Position numbers and translations under genes: made by a program. This document shows, in pieces, positions 33,099 through 41,615 of a DNA stretch of 64,000 nucleotides. Numbering within the stretch: the first letter of the stretch is position 1; each line of letters begins with the position of its first letter. The notes under the pieces are model-generated. The model did no database searches, was not told where the DNA came from, and was given only the letters and a program-made list of their open reading frames with translations. This stretch comes from an uncultured Bacteroidota bacterium (GTDB lineage: Bacteria; Bacteroidota; Bacteroidia; Bacteroidales; F082), in NCBI GenBank assembly GCA_903891085.1, contig CAITDJ010000124.1, positions 82,828 to 146,827 on the forward strand, written 5' to 3'.

Positions 33099-34322
33099 TT
33101 ATCTGGCAAGCCAAAATTCAGGATTCACGATCTCTCTTCCCTGCCAGAGTTCAAAATGCAATTCGGTTTTGGTTTCACTTTTGTCGGTATGAATCCTTCC
33201 AACCAACTCCTTGGTTTTCAGTTTATCGCCCCGTTTTACATACACTTCCTCGAGATTTGCATACACCGAAAAGTAATTTCCATGTCGTACAATTACTGCA
33301 TTATTGGTGGCGGTAATCCGGTTAACACTTACGACAACACCCTCAAAAACACAGCGGGCATCGCTCATTTTTGATGTGACAATGTCGATCCCGTTGTTCT
33401 TTATTTTAACTTTTTTCAACACAGGATGCGGGTGTTCTCCAAAATGACCTGAAATTACACCACGTTCGGTTGGCCAGGGCAATTTCCCTTTATTCAGCGT
33501 GAATGAATTGGATAAGGCAAGTTCTTCAGGCGTCAATTCCATGAGTTTGTCAGGAGCCGGGTTTTTGATGCCTAAACGCTCATTTGCCTTACGCATTTCC
33601 TCGTTAATAATATCTTCAATAGCCCGCTGCAACTGCTGCGCTTCTTTTTCTTTCTGGCGCAATGTCTGGCGTAATTGACTTTCCTTTTTAGACAATTGCT
33701 GAACAGACTTATCTTTTTGTAATCGTTCTGTACTCAACGAAATTTGTTCCCGTTTTTCAGAATCGAACAAGGTGATTTTTTGCGCCTTTTCTTCTTCAAG
33801 CTGGTTCACCGTTTCTAGCAATTTCTGCTGTGCCTGCTCAATTCTGCTGATTTGTGATTGTCGGTAAACTGCATATTGCTGAAGATATTTCAAACGATGG
33901 TAAGCCTGATTAAAGTCCTCCGAAGCAAAAAGAAACATCAGCGTGTTATAACCGCCGCGATTACGGTAAGCAAACAATATCATGCGAGAATATTCTTCAC
34001 GCAATAAAGTCAGTTCTCTTGTGACTTTATCAACCTCCTTTTCACTTTTTATAAGGTCATTATTGATGCGGATTAATTGCTTCTGAATGGTTGCGATGAG
34101 ATTCTCACGTTTGGTAATTTGCGATTGAAGTATCTGCAGTTCATTCAACGTGAGATTCTTGTTCTTGTTCGTCTCATCGAGTAATTGATTTGTAAACGAA
34201 ATTTCCTCTTCAATACGCCGGATATCATCCTCGAGCTCTTTCTTTTTATCCTGTGCAAAAAGCTGATATTGGGAAAACAGGATACCCAACAGAAAAAAAA
34301 TAAGACGTAAGTTCCGATTCAT
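33099..34322 (-). CDS. EnvC-like murein hydrolase activator (degenerate M23 domain)
   Basis: A 407-residue periplasmic protein. The signal peptide ends near LFAQ. Residues about 25-250 are a long coiled coil, and about 285-407 is a LytM/M23 domain. The zinc site is broken: the His of HxGxD is Asn309 (NNGID, Asp313 kept) and the second His of HxH is Glu391 (LHFELW). As in E. coli EnvC, which activates AmiA/B amidases without being an enzyme, this predicts a regulator of cell-wall hydrolases. It is last in a six-gene envelope operon, 9 nt after the DUF4292 gene. Confidence 0.88.
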   Translation of the reverse strand: MNRNLRLIFFLLGILFSQYQLFAQDKKKELEDDIRRIEEEISFTNQLLDETNKNKNLTLNELQILQSQITKRENLIATIQKQLIRINNDLIKSEKEVDKVTRELTLLREEYSRMILFAYRNRGGYNTLMFLFASEDFNQAYHRLKYLQQYAVYRQSQISRIEQAQQKLLETVNQLEEEKAQKITLFDSEKREQISLSTERLQKDKSVQQLSKKESQLRQTLRQKEKEAQQLQRAIEDIINEEMRKANERLGIKNPAPDKLMELTPEELALSNSFTLNKGKLPWPTERGVISGHFGEHPHPVLKKVKIKNNGIDIVTSKMSDARCVFEGVVVSVNRITATNNAVIVRHGNYFSVYANLEEVYVKRGDKLKTKELVGRIHTDKSETKTELHFELWQGREIVNPEFWLAR

Positions 34323-34331
34323 TGGTTAAAA

Positions 34332-35285
34332 TTACTTCATTTTGCTGTAATTTCCGGGTATTTTAAACGGAAAATCCTGTTTCACACCCACTTCAATCCG
34401 TGAATAATCAATTTGAATAGCTAATTTTTTATTCGATTGCAGGTCGATTTTCAAACTTGTCGGAAACAACTGACTTTCAATAGGTTTAAAATTACCGTAT
34501 TCGGTTTGCAGGCGCTTCAAATCTTCACCGTATTCCTTCAGGTGTACCTTCGTAATCTTATAATTATCCGGATTAAGCCAGATGCTTTGAACCAGTATAT
34601 TAGGTGTATCGTCTTTTTTTAGGTATTTTCGTTTTTTTAAACGATGTGTGTTTTGCAGTTTGTACTCCATTGCATCAATCGAAACTCTGAAAGTATTGTT
34701 TTCGTAGCTATGTAAGTCGTTGCCAAGGATGAGCGACTGAAGAATATCGAAATCGATTGTTGTTTGGAAAATGGCACTAATGAAATCATAATCGCCAATA
34801 AAATAGGATTTATTCAGCCGGTTAATGAACTTGATCGAATCGCTGGTTATCATCAGGCGAGCCACTTCGATGCCGAGCGCGGGTGATAGTGAAATCCATA
34901 TAACACTGTCGTTTTGGATGCGAATTTGTCCGTTAAATTCTGTTTTACTCTTTTTATCATCTACCACAACAATATTACACCGGGCACTCAACCAATCAAA
35001 TTTAACCTCGCTTTCGGCCAGCCTTTCAAGTAGATACGATTCTCCCTCCTCACGCAGTGGTTGCCTGATCAATCTTCGTTTTGTGGTACAGCTTTGGCCT
35101 AAAATTATAATGCTAAGGAGTAAAATACCAAATAAAAGAAACCTGTAGTGGTGTGAAACAGGAAGTGCTAATTGTGATGATGTATGCGTCTTGCTTTCAA
35201 TAATATAGATTGATTTAACCTGTTGAATAAGCGATTTTTGAATTTGAATCCTCCTCAGGTGGTTTTCTGTTTCAGGGTCTACCAT
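34332..35285 (-). CDS. DUF4292 lipoprotein (LolA/LolB-like)
   Basis: A 317-residue DUF4292 protein with a LolB/LolA-like fold expected to bind lipid. A hydrophobic helix ends in a lipobox ILGQSC at about residue 66, but it is preceded by a 47-residue hydrophilic N-terminus (MVDPETENHLRRI...), which is unusual. No in-frame ATG, GTG or TTG lies closer to the helix. Either the start is unusual, a short sequence error has hidden it, or the protein has a long cytoplasmic tail. The domain (FDWLSARCNIVV, LILGNDLHSYEN, ESQLFPTSLKIDLQSNKK) is otherwise intact. The family is regularly found between a TPR lipoprotein and an EnvC-like gene in this phylum. Confidence 0.8.
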   Translation of the reverse strand: MVDPETENHLRRIQIQKSLIQQVKSIYIIESKTHTSSQLALPVSHHYRFLLFGILLLSIIILGQSCTTKRRLIRQPLREEGESYLLERLAESEVKFDWLSARCNIVVVDDKKSKTEFNGQIRIQNDSVIWISLSPALGIEVARLMITSDSIKFINRLNKSYFIGDYDFISAIFQTTIDFDILQSLILGNDLHSYENNTFRVSIDAMEYKLQNTHRLKKRKYLKKDDTPNILVQSIWLNPDNYKITKVHLKEYGEDLKRLQTEYGNFKPIESQLFPTSLKIDLQSNKKLAIQIDYSRIEVGVKQDFPFKIPGNYSKMK

Positions 35286-35386
35286 TAATTTGTTTTTTGT
35301 TACATTTCTGTTTAAAATTCAGGTTTTCAAAGCTGATCAAGGTTGAGCATTGAAAGGCCTCCAACGTAGTATCCACACTTCCAAGC

Positions 35387-37132
35387 TTACTCGTATAACA
35401 TTTTGTCGGCAATTTTCTTATCTATCAAATCAGATGTTTCACCGGCTGCTTTGGCCTTCTGCCACCATTCAACAGCCTCTTCTTTTCGGTTCAGCCTGAA
35501 AAGAATATCGCCATAATGTTCGAAGATAGTTCCACTGGGTTTATCATTTCCGTTAATCGCTTTTTCTAGCCAGCGAAAGGCATCTTCATAGCGTCCCATT
35601 TTGTAATAAACCCATGCGTAAGTATCGATGTTGGAGTTATTGGAAGGATCTAGCTCGGTGGCTTTTTGCGCCATTTCGAGTGCTTTTTCCAACTGTTCGC
35701 CCCGTAGTGACAAATAATAGGCATAATTATTCAACACCATTGAATTTTTTGGATTGATAATCAACGCCTTGTCGTAAGCCAATGAGGATGCTGTAAAATT
35801 TCCGAGTTTTTGCTGCACCTCGCCCGTATAATTATAAAATTCACCCAACAAATTATCGTTGTTTACAACAAATTTACGGCCACTCTCGAAAGATTTTAGT
35901 GCTTCGGGATATTTTTCATTCTGATAACTGCCAATTCCATTGAACAGATAAGGCAATGGCTGCACAGGAAATAAATTCATACAACGCTGGCTGTGGTCTT
36001 CGAGTGAAACAAAATCCTGCAGGTTAATATCGGTAAAAAGGAGATTTTCCCATAAAACATAATTGCTACTATCAATCTCGATAGCAAGGAGATAATTGTC
36101 ATTCGCACTTTCATACTCTTTATTATCCATCAGCACATCGCCAAGGATCTGATAACCTTTTGGACTGTTAGGATGCGTTTGGATAAGCACCTCCGCAATA
36201 CCAACCGCCTTTTCTTTCAAATCAGGATTCACTTCGGCCCCTTCGAACCAAAAAACAAGAACCTGAACCTTCATGTCGATATCTAATTCAGGATTTGCCA
36301 ACGCGAGCAACAGTTCTTCATAAGCCTTTTCGATATCACCTTCCTGGCGATAATACTCCGAAATAGAAACGTGGATATAAGGGTCGTTTGGATCGAGTTC
36401 GTTGATTTTGTTGTAGGCTTCAAGCGCTTTAAGTTTTTGTCCCTGCTTCATATAAATCTCGGCAAGTATCGCCTGATAACGAGGTTCAAAAGGAAAAGTG
36501 GTAGCTAATTTTTCAATTTCAGCGGTAGCTTTGTCGGGCTTATCAAGCGTGATATAAATTTGTTGTTTTTGCAGACTCAATGCTTCATTCACACCTATTT
36601 GCCTTTCAATCTGATTAAACACATCGATGGCTTCATCATATTTTTCGAGCAGCATTAGGGCCGATGATAATTCGCCATAATATTCTGTGGTTTCAGGATG
36701 TTCGTTAAGTAACTGACGATACACGTCCGAAAACGCCTCATAATCACCCATAAATTTGTAAATCTGTGCAATACGGATTTTGTACCAGGTGTTATCGGAG
36801 GCCAATGAAATGGCATTTTTCATCATGACCAGTGCCTCATCAATACGGCTTTCGCGGGCAAAAAGATCACTCAATTCATACATGCTTGCATGATCGTTCG
36901 ATTTTGCATCCAGCGCCTGTTCGAAATAGACAATTGCTTTCGCGTTGTTACCCGCCATTCGTTCTTTTAAACCCAATGCATAAAACTGCGCATTCATCCG
37001 TTCCGGTGATATTGCAGATGCTGAAGCCTCCTTGTTTTTAGGAGTAGTAGCCGCTTTTTTCGAACTTTGACAACCGAATGCAAGCGGAATAAAAAAGAGT
37101 AAAACACAAAGAAATCTTAATAGACTTTTCAT
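35387..37132 (-). CDS. TPR-repeat lipoprotein
   Basis: A 581-residue lipoprotein: the signal MKSLLRFLCVLLFFIPLAFGC gives Cys21. The mature part is an array of tetratricopeptide repeats (motifs such as AIVYFEQALDAKSNDHASMYELSDLF and ALEMAQKATELDPSNN), suggesting a scaffold at the inner face of the outer membrane. It is 15 nt downstream of the nucleotidyltransferase gene. The neighbourhood (flippase, dut, nucleotidyltransferase, TPR, DUF4292, EnvC) is a recurring order in Bacteroidota, and envelope assembly is the likely common theme. Confidence 0.87.
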   Translation of the reverse strand: MKSLLRFLCVLLFFIPLAFGCQSSKKAATTPKNKEASASAISPERMNAQFYALGLKERMAGNNAKAIVYFEQALDAKSNDHASMYELSDLFARESRIDEALVMMKNAISLASDNTWYKIRIAQIYKFMGDYEAFSDVYRQLLNEHPETTEYYGELSSALMLLEKYDEAIDVFNQIERQIGVNEALSLQKQQIYITLDKPDKATAEIEKLATTFPFEPRYQAILAEIYMKQGQKLKALEAYNKINELDPNDPYIHVSISEYYRQEGDIEKAYEELLLALANPELDIDMKVQVLVFWFEGAEVNPDLKEKAVGIAEVLIQTHPNSPKGYQILGDVLMDNKEYESANDNYLLAIEIDSSNYVLWENLLFTDINLQDFVSLEDHSQRCMNLFPVQPLPYLFNGIGSYQNEKYPEALKSFESGRKFVVNNDNLLGEFYNYTGEVQQKLGNFTASSLAYDKALIINPKNSMVLNNYAYYLSLRGEQLEKALEMAQKATELDPSNNSNIDTYAWVYYKMGRYEDAFRWLEKAINGNDKPSGTIFEHYGDILFRLNRKEEAVEWWQKAKAAGETSDLIDKKIADKMLYE

Positions 37133-37147
37133 TTTATTTGGATGTCT

Positions 37148-38155
37148 TTATAAGGTAATTTGACTATAGTCGCCCAGGCTTAATTCATCAAAAACTCCAT
37201 CAATCGTGGTAAAATTACCAATGAGGCTGTTTTCGATCAGTTTATTTTCAATTTTACTATTTTCCTGCACGATGGTATTCCTGATGATTGAGTTATAAAT
37301 TACAGTTTTTGGTCCTATTGAAACAAAGGGTCCAATCACTGAATTGATTACCACCGCACCCGGTGCAATAAAACAGGGTTCAATGATCAAGGCATCATCC
37401 ACTTCGGCCTGCAATGAAATGAGGCTTTCGTCTTCGCCTAAAATTTCAAGCATGCGCCGGTTGGTATCGAGTACAGCATCCTTGTTGCCACAATCGAGCC
37501 ATTCGGCCACGGTTTCGGTATGAAATTTTGTGCCTTTTTTCATCATATTCTGCAATCCATCGGTGATGCCATATTCACCACCAGATGTAATTTTCTTGTC
37601 GAGCAGATATTGCAACTCAGAACGAAGATATTCACCATCGCGAAAATAATAGATTCCGATAATGGCCTCATTGGATACAAATTCCTTCGGTTTTTCGTAA
37701 AAACCTTCAATACTTCCGTCATCACTCAGCTTCACAACACCAAACTGCGCTGGATTTTCGACTTTACTTACCCAGATAATTCCTTCTTTGTCGTCCGACA
37801 ATTTGAAATCAGCACGAAACAGCGTGTCAGCATAAGCAACAACAACTTTTCCATGTAAAGCCTGTTCGGCACACAGAATGGCATGGGCAGTTCCCAAGGC
37901 TTCTAACTGGTAATAAATTTTGCCTGTTGCACCAACCGACTCAGCAATGGCTATCAACTGATTTTCAACATCTTTTCCAAAATCACCAATCACAAAAGCG
38001 ATTTCATCAATTTTTTCATCAATCACCCTGGCAATGTCTTCAATCAGTCGCTGAACAATAGGTTTACCGGCAATGGGTAACAGTGGTTTTGGTGTGGTGA
38101 GTGTATGCGGGCGAAGGCGTTTTCCAAGTCCTGCCATGGGTACGATGATATTCAT
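37148..38155 (-). CDS. sugar-phosphate nucleotidyltransferase family protein
   Basis: A 335-residue NTP-transferase. The nucleotide-binding motif GLGKRLRPHTLTTPKPLLPIAGKPI at the N-terminus is the hallmark of glucose-1-phosphate thymidylyl/uridylyl-type enzymes. Metal-binding Asp is probably in VAYADTLF. The C-terminal third (about 240-335) is a left-handed beta-helix of hexapeptide repeats (IEPCFIAPGAVVINSVIGPFVSIGP), as in bifunctional or regulated members. The nucleotide and sugar substrate cannot be told from sequence. It makes an activated sugar for envelope polysaccharide, in line with the flippase in the same operon. Confidence 0.88.
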   Translation of the reverse strand: MNIIVPMAGLGKRLRPHTLTTPKPLLPIAGKPIVQRLIEDIARVIDEKIDEIAFVIGDFGKDVENQLIAIAESVGATGKIYYQLEALGTAHAILCAEQALHGKVVVAYADTLFRADFKLSDDKEGIIWVSKVENPAQFGVVKLSDDGSIEGFYEKPKEFVSNEAIIGIYYFRDGEYLRSELQYLLDKKITSGGEYGITDGLQNMMKKGTKFHTETVAEWLDCGNKDAVLDTNRRMLEILGEDESLISLQAEVDDALIIEPCFIAPGAVVINSVIGPFVSIGPKTVIYNSIIRNTIVQENSKIENKLIENSLIGNFTTIDGVFDELSLGDYSQITL

Positions 38156-38260
38156 ATTTGTCTGTTTTTTTTGCTTGGTGTTGTAATGTCAAATGAACGA
38201 ATCAGCGCAAAACTTCCTAATTTTCAATTTATTACAACTATTAAATTGTTTTTTATTCCA

Positions 38261-38689
38261 TTACCCTGTATGCCCGAAACCACCAGCGCCACGGGTTGTT
38301 TGGTTCAGATCATCTACTTCTATCCATTCGGCTTTTTCGTGTGCTGAAACAATCATCTGGGCAATCCGATCTCCATTATTGAATACATACACTGAATCAG
38401 AAAGATTCACCATAATCACTTTTATCTCGCCACGATAGTCTGCGTCAATAGTGCCGGGGGTATTTAACACTGTGATTCCGTGTTTGATTGCCAGACCACT
38501 TCTGGGACGCACCTGGGCTTCGTAACCAACCGGAATCTCAATAAAAAGTCCGGTGGGAATCAAGGTACGCTGCAATGGTAACAATGTTAAGGGTTCCGAA
38601 ATAAAAGCCCTGAGGTCCATGCCGGCCGAAGCAACCGTTTCATAAATTGGTGAGACGTGGTCTGACTTGTTTACTATCTTAATTCTCAT
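38261..38689 (-). CDS. dut: dUTP diphosphatase
   Basis: A 142-residue trimeric dUTPase that hydrolyses dUTP to dUMP, preventing uracil misincorporation. All five motifs are present: [42 protein letters not shown], and the C-terminal [12 protein letters not shown] arm that covers the active site. The length fits the family. It lies in the envelope operon, a regular but functionally unexplained placement in this phylum. Confidence 0.96.
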   Translation of the reverse strand: MRIKIVNKSDHVSPIYETVASAGMDLRAFISEPLTLLPLQRTLIPTGLFIEIPVGYEAQVRPRSGLAIKHGITVLNTPGTIDADYRGEIKVIMVNLSDSVYVFNNGDRIAQMIVSAHEKAEWIEVDDLNQTTRGAGGFGHTG

Positions 38690-38773
38690 TTGTTTTCGGG
38701 ATTGAATGCCCGCAAAATTACTGAATAATTCAATTATTCAGATAATGCCTACACATCGATTAGAAAACACTTA

Positions 38774-40234
38774 TTATGAAGCTTTTAACTGATACTTCTT
38801 TTCAATAAAAAAGGCAGATCCGATAAATAAAAGGAATAAAGCAGAATTTACTGTATAACGCAACCACAGGTTTGCAGCCGTTAATTCATAAGCAATGAAG
38901 TAAATCAGGAGTGAAACTACCACATAACCACCAATACGCCCAACCTGATATGGAATGGGATATACCTTATTGCCCCAACTATATGAAACAATCATCATAA
39001 ATGAATAACAGGCCAAATGTGCCCAGGCAGCTCCCAGATAACCAATAAATGGTATCAGTATGATGTTTAATATGATTGTTATTACAGCTCCGCCAATTGA
39101 AACATAGGCAGCATCACCCGTGCGGTCGGTGAGTTTGTACCAAATTGAAAGATTGAAAAAGATGCCATAAAACAAATTGGCCATTAGCACTATGGGAACG
39201 ATTGTGAGTCCTTCACGATAACTTTTACCAATGAGTAGTTTAAATACATCGAGATACAAGGTCACCATCAGGAAAATCATCAATCCGAAAATGACAAAAT
39301 AATTCATCACCCTGGCAAATAAAATTTTGGAATCGGCTTTATCCGCCTGCGCGAAAAAGAATGGCTCTGCGGCATATCTGAACATCTGAATGAAGAGTGT
39401 CATAAGCACACCAAGCTTATAATTTGCACCATAAACTCCCAACTGCATCATGGCGGTGGATGAATCAGGAAGCAGATACTTCAGTAATATCTTGTCAATC
39501 ACTTCGTTCACCATGCCAGCAATACCAACAATTAAAACAGGCAATGCGTATAGAATGATTGGTTTTAAAAAAGCAAGATCAAGTTCCCATCTGTATTTTT
39601 TCATTCGCGGCAGTAGCATGATCAAACTTAATGTACTAGAAACTAAGTTGATAATAAATACCCAAACCAACAATGTTGATCCGGGCCCAAAAATATCAAT
39701 AGCCAGTTGCAATGAATAGGCTGGAAATACTGTGAGAAACAACAGGTTGAGCGAAACATTTGCCACAACATTCACCAGTTTTATGATGGCAAATTTGCGG
39801 GCCATATTTTGTTTCCGAAGCAAGGCAAACGGAACAGCAGTTGCGGCATCAAGGGCAACAATCAAACCGATGAAAAGTACATATTCGCTGTTACCACTGT
39901 ATTGAATCAAACCGGCTAATGCGCCGAAACTGGCCGAAATCAACAGGATAAAAATACCGGTTGTGACAATAATCAAAGAGAAAATATTATTGAATACCTT
40001 ATTTACCTCATGTTTTTGTGCGAAGCGAAAAAAAGCAGTCTCCATGCCATAGGTTAGTAAAACCAGCAGGAAGGCAACGTAAGCAAACAATTCGGTAATC
40101 TGGCCATAAACACCTTGCTCGAAAACCCTTGTGTAGTAAGGAACAAGTAAATAATTCAATAGCCGGGGAACGATGGTTCCCATACCATAGACCATGGTTT
40201 GACCTGCCAGACTCTTTAAGGGATTCGATGCCAT
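38774..40234 (-). CDS. oligosaccharide/lipopolysaccharide flippase (Wzx-like MATE-fold)
   Basis: A 486-residue polytopic protein of about 12-14 helices from the Met at 40234 (MASNPLKSLAGQTMVYGMG); a Met at 40300 is rejected as it adds an unlikely hydrophilic tail. The N-terminal TMVYGMGTIVPRLLNYLLVPYYTRVF is the signature of polysaccharide-transport flippases. It should move lipid-linked sugar repeat units across the inner membrane. It heads the minus-strand envelope operon. The -7 element at 40243-40250 would start transcription close to the ATG, implying a very short leader. Confidence 0.9.
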   Translation of the reverse strand: MASNPLKSLAGQTMVYGMGTIVPRLLNYLLVPYYTRVFEQGVYGQITELFAYVAFLLVLLTYGMETAFFRFAQKHEVNKVFNNIFSLIIVTTGIFILLISASFGALAGLIQYSGNSEYVLFIGLIVALDAATAVPFALLRKQNMARKFAIIKLVNVVANVSLNLLFLTVFPAYSLQLAIDIFGPGSTLLVWVFIINLVSSTLSLIMLLPRMKKYRWELDLAFLKPIILYALPVLIVGIAGMVNEVIDKILLKYLLPDSSTAMMQLGVYGANYKLGVLMTLFIQMFRYAAEPFFFAQADKADSKILFARVMNYFVIFGLMIFLMVTLYLDVFKLLIGKSYREGLTIVPIVLMANLFYGIFFNLSIWYKLTDRTGDAAYVSIGGAVITIILNIILIPFIGYLGAAWAHLACYSFMMIVSYSWGNKVYPIPYQVGRIGGYVVVSLLIYFIAYELTAANLWLRYTVNSALFLLFIGSAFFIEKKYQLKAS

Positions 40235-40242
40235 AAACGCTT

Positions 40243-40250
40243 CAAAGATA
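40243..40250 (-). promoter_or_regulatory. -7 element of the envelope operon
   Basis: The minus-strand TATCTTTG (40250-40243) is a perfect TAnnTTTG; a TTTC about 17 nt upstream may be the -33 box. The start codon of the flippase gene begins only 9 nt downstream. Confidence 0.55.
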
Positions 40251-40411
40251 CGATAATAGAATAATCTGAAACCGCATTGGCTTTTTGGTTGATAAGTCAA
40301 ACAATCAATTGGGCTTAAAAATTGGGTTCTTTCATGAAATATTGCTCAAAATGAATGTATTCTCTGAATATTTTCATAAAAAACAGTCAGGTTTTTTACA
40401 AAATAAATACA

Positions 40412-40443
40412 TTTGGAAAAGTAATGGAAAACATTCACTTTTG
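40412..40443 (+). promoter_or_regulatory. candidate promoter of the AI-2E family gene
   Basis: TTTG (40412-40415), a 20-nt spacer and CACTTTTG (40436-40443), a near match to TAnnTTTG. The start codon is 30 nt further on. Confidence 0.5.
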
Positions 40444-40473
40444 TCCCCTAAAAAACATTAAAATTATTTATCA

Positions 40474-41598
40474 ATGCAAGAAACACAGAAAACGGTTACT
40501 TACAGTAAAACCATGACGGCTGCTGCAGTGGTTGTGCTCGCAACAGGAATTATATTGTTGCTGATATATGCAAAATCACTCCTTATGCCACTGATTACAG
40601 GTGCGTTTCTGGCTATGCTAATGGTACCGGCAGTTACCAGGATGGAGTTGTACAATATACCACGTGTACTGGCAATATTTATTGCACTCCTTCTTTCAAC
40701 GGTTGCATTTATGGGTATTGGTTGGTTTTTTGGCCAGCAAATCAGTAATTTTTCTCAGGATTTATCAGGCGTTGAAATTCAGTTTGACACTTTCATTAAT
40801 AATATTTCCGTTTTTCTGGAAGAAAATCTTGGGATGAAAGATGCCTTGAATTTCAAGTCAATCAATGATAAAATTTTCCTGTTTTTAAAAGAAAATGCTA
40901 CAAATATTTCATCTGCTGCTTTCAGTACACTAGGCAGTCTTGGACTGCTTATTTTGATTCCGGTATATATTTTTATGTTTTTGTTGTATCGTGATCATTT
41001 TACAGTTTTTGCTGTTCGGTTATTCAACAATCATCCTCAGGCACGTGTTATTGAGGTTGTTACAGACCTAAGGAGTGTTATCCAGAAGTATATCCTGGGT
41101 ATGCTAAAAGTGATGGTTATTTTAGCCATTTTAAATATCATTGCACTTTCAGCATTAGGCATCAGGCATGCACTTTTCTTTGGGATTTTTGCTGCGATGA
41201 TGAATGTAGTGCCTTATGTAGGCCCAATGATTGGTTCTGTTTTACCCATTCTATTTGCTTTACTTACAAAGGATAGTTTGTTCTATCCATTGGCAGTTTT
41301 TGTTTGTTTCACAATTATTCAGTCAATCGAAGGAAATTATCTGACGCCAAAAATCGTTGGTTCAAATGTGAATATCAATCCGATTATTTCTCTGGTCGCT
41401 TTATTAATCGGCAGTTTATTGTGGGGAGTAGTGGGAATGATATTATTTATTCCATTGGCAGCAATTATCAAGAAATTACTTGAACTTTCTCCTTCAACCG
41501 AGGTTTATGGTTTTTTAATGGGAGAAGAGGTACCATCACTGGCAAAACCCAAAAAGAAACTGAAACTTCCACGGTTTATTAGAAAAGATAAAATCTGA
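40474..41598 (+). CDS. AI-2E family transporter
   Basis: A 374-residue membrane protein with about seven or eight helices of the AI-2E/PerM family. An N-terminal pair is at about 18-80, the amphipathic middle region at about 85-150, and the C-terminal helices include the conserved VPYVGPMIGSVLP and GNYLTPKIVGSNVNINPI. Family members export small molecules or act as Na+/H+ antiporters, and the substrate here cannot be inferred. It stands alone with its own promoter, and its stop is 17 nt from the convergent kinase gene. Confidence 0.88.
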   Translation: MQETQKTVTYSKTMTAAAVVVLATGIILLLIYAKSLLMPLITGAFLAMLMVPAVTRMELYNIPRVLAIFIALLLSTVAFMGIGWFFGQQISNFSQDLSGVEIQFDTFINNISVFLEENLGMKDALNFKSINDKIFLFLKENATNISSAAFSTLGSLGLLILIPVYIFMFLLYRDHFTVFAVRLFNNHPQARVIEVVTDLRSVIQKYILGMLKVMVILAILNIIALSALGIRHALFFGIFAAMMNVVPYVGPMIGSVLPILFALLTKDSLFYPLAVFVCFTIIQSIEGNYLTPKIVGSNVNINPIISLVALLIGSLLWGVVGMILFIPLAAIIKKLLELSPSTEVYGFLMGEEVPSLAKPKKKLKLPRFIRKDKI

Positions 41599-41615
41599 TA
41601 TTCAATCGTTTGACA

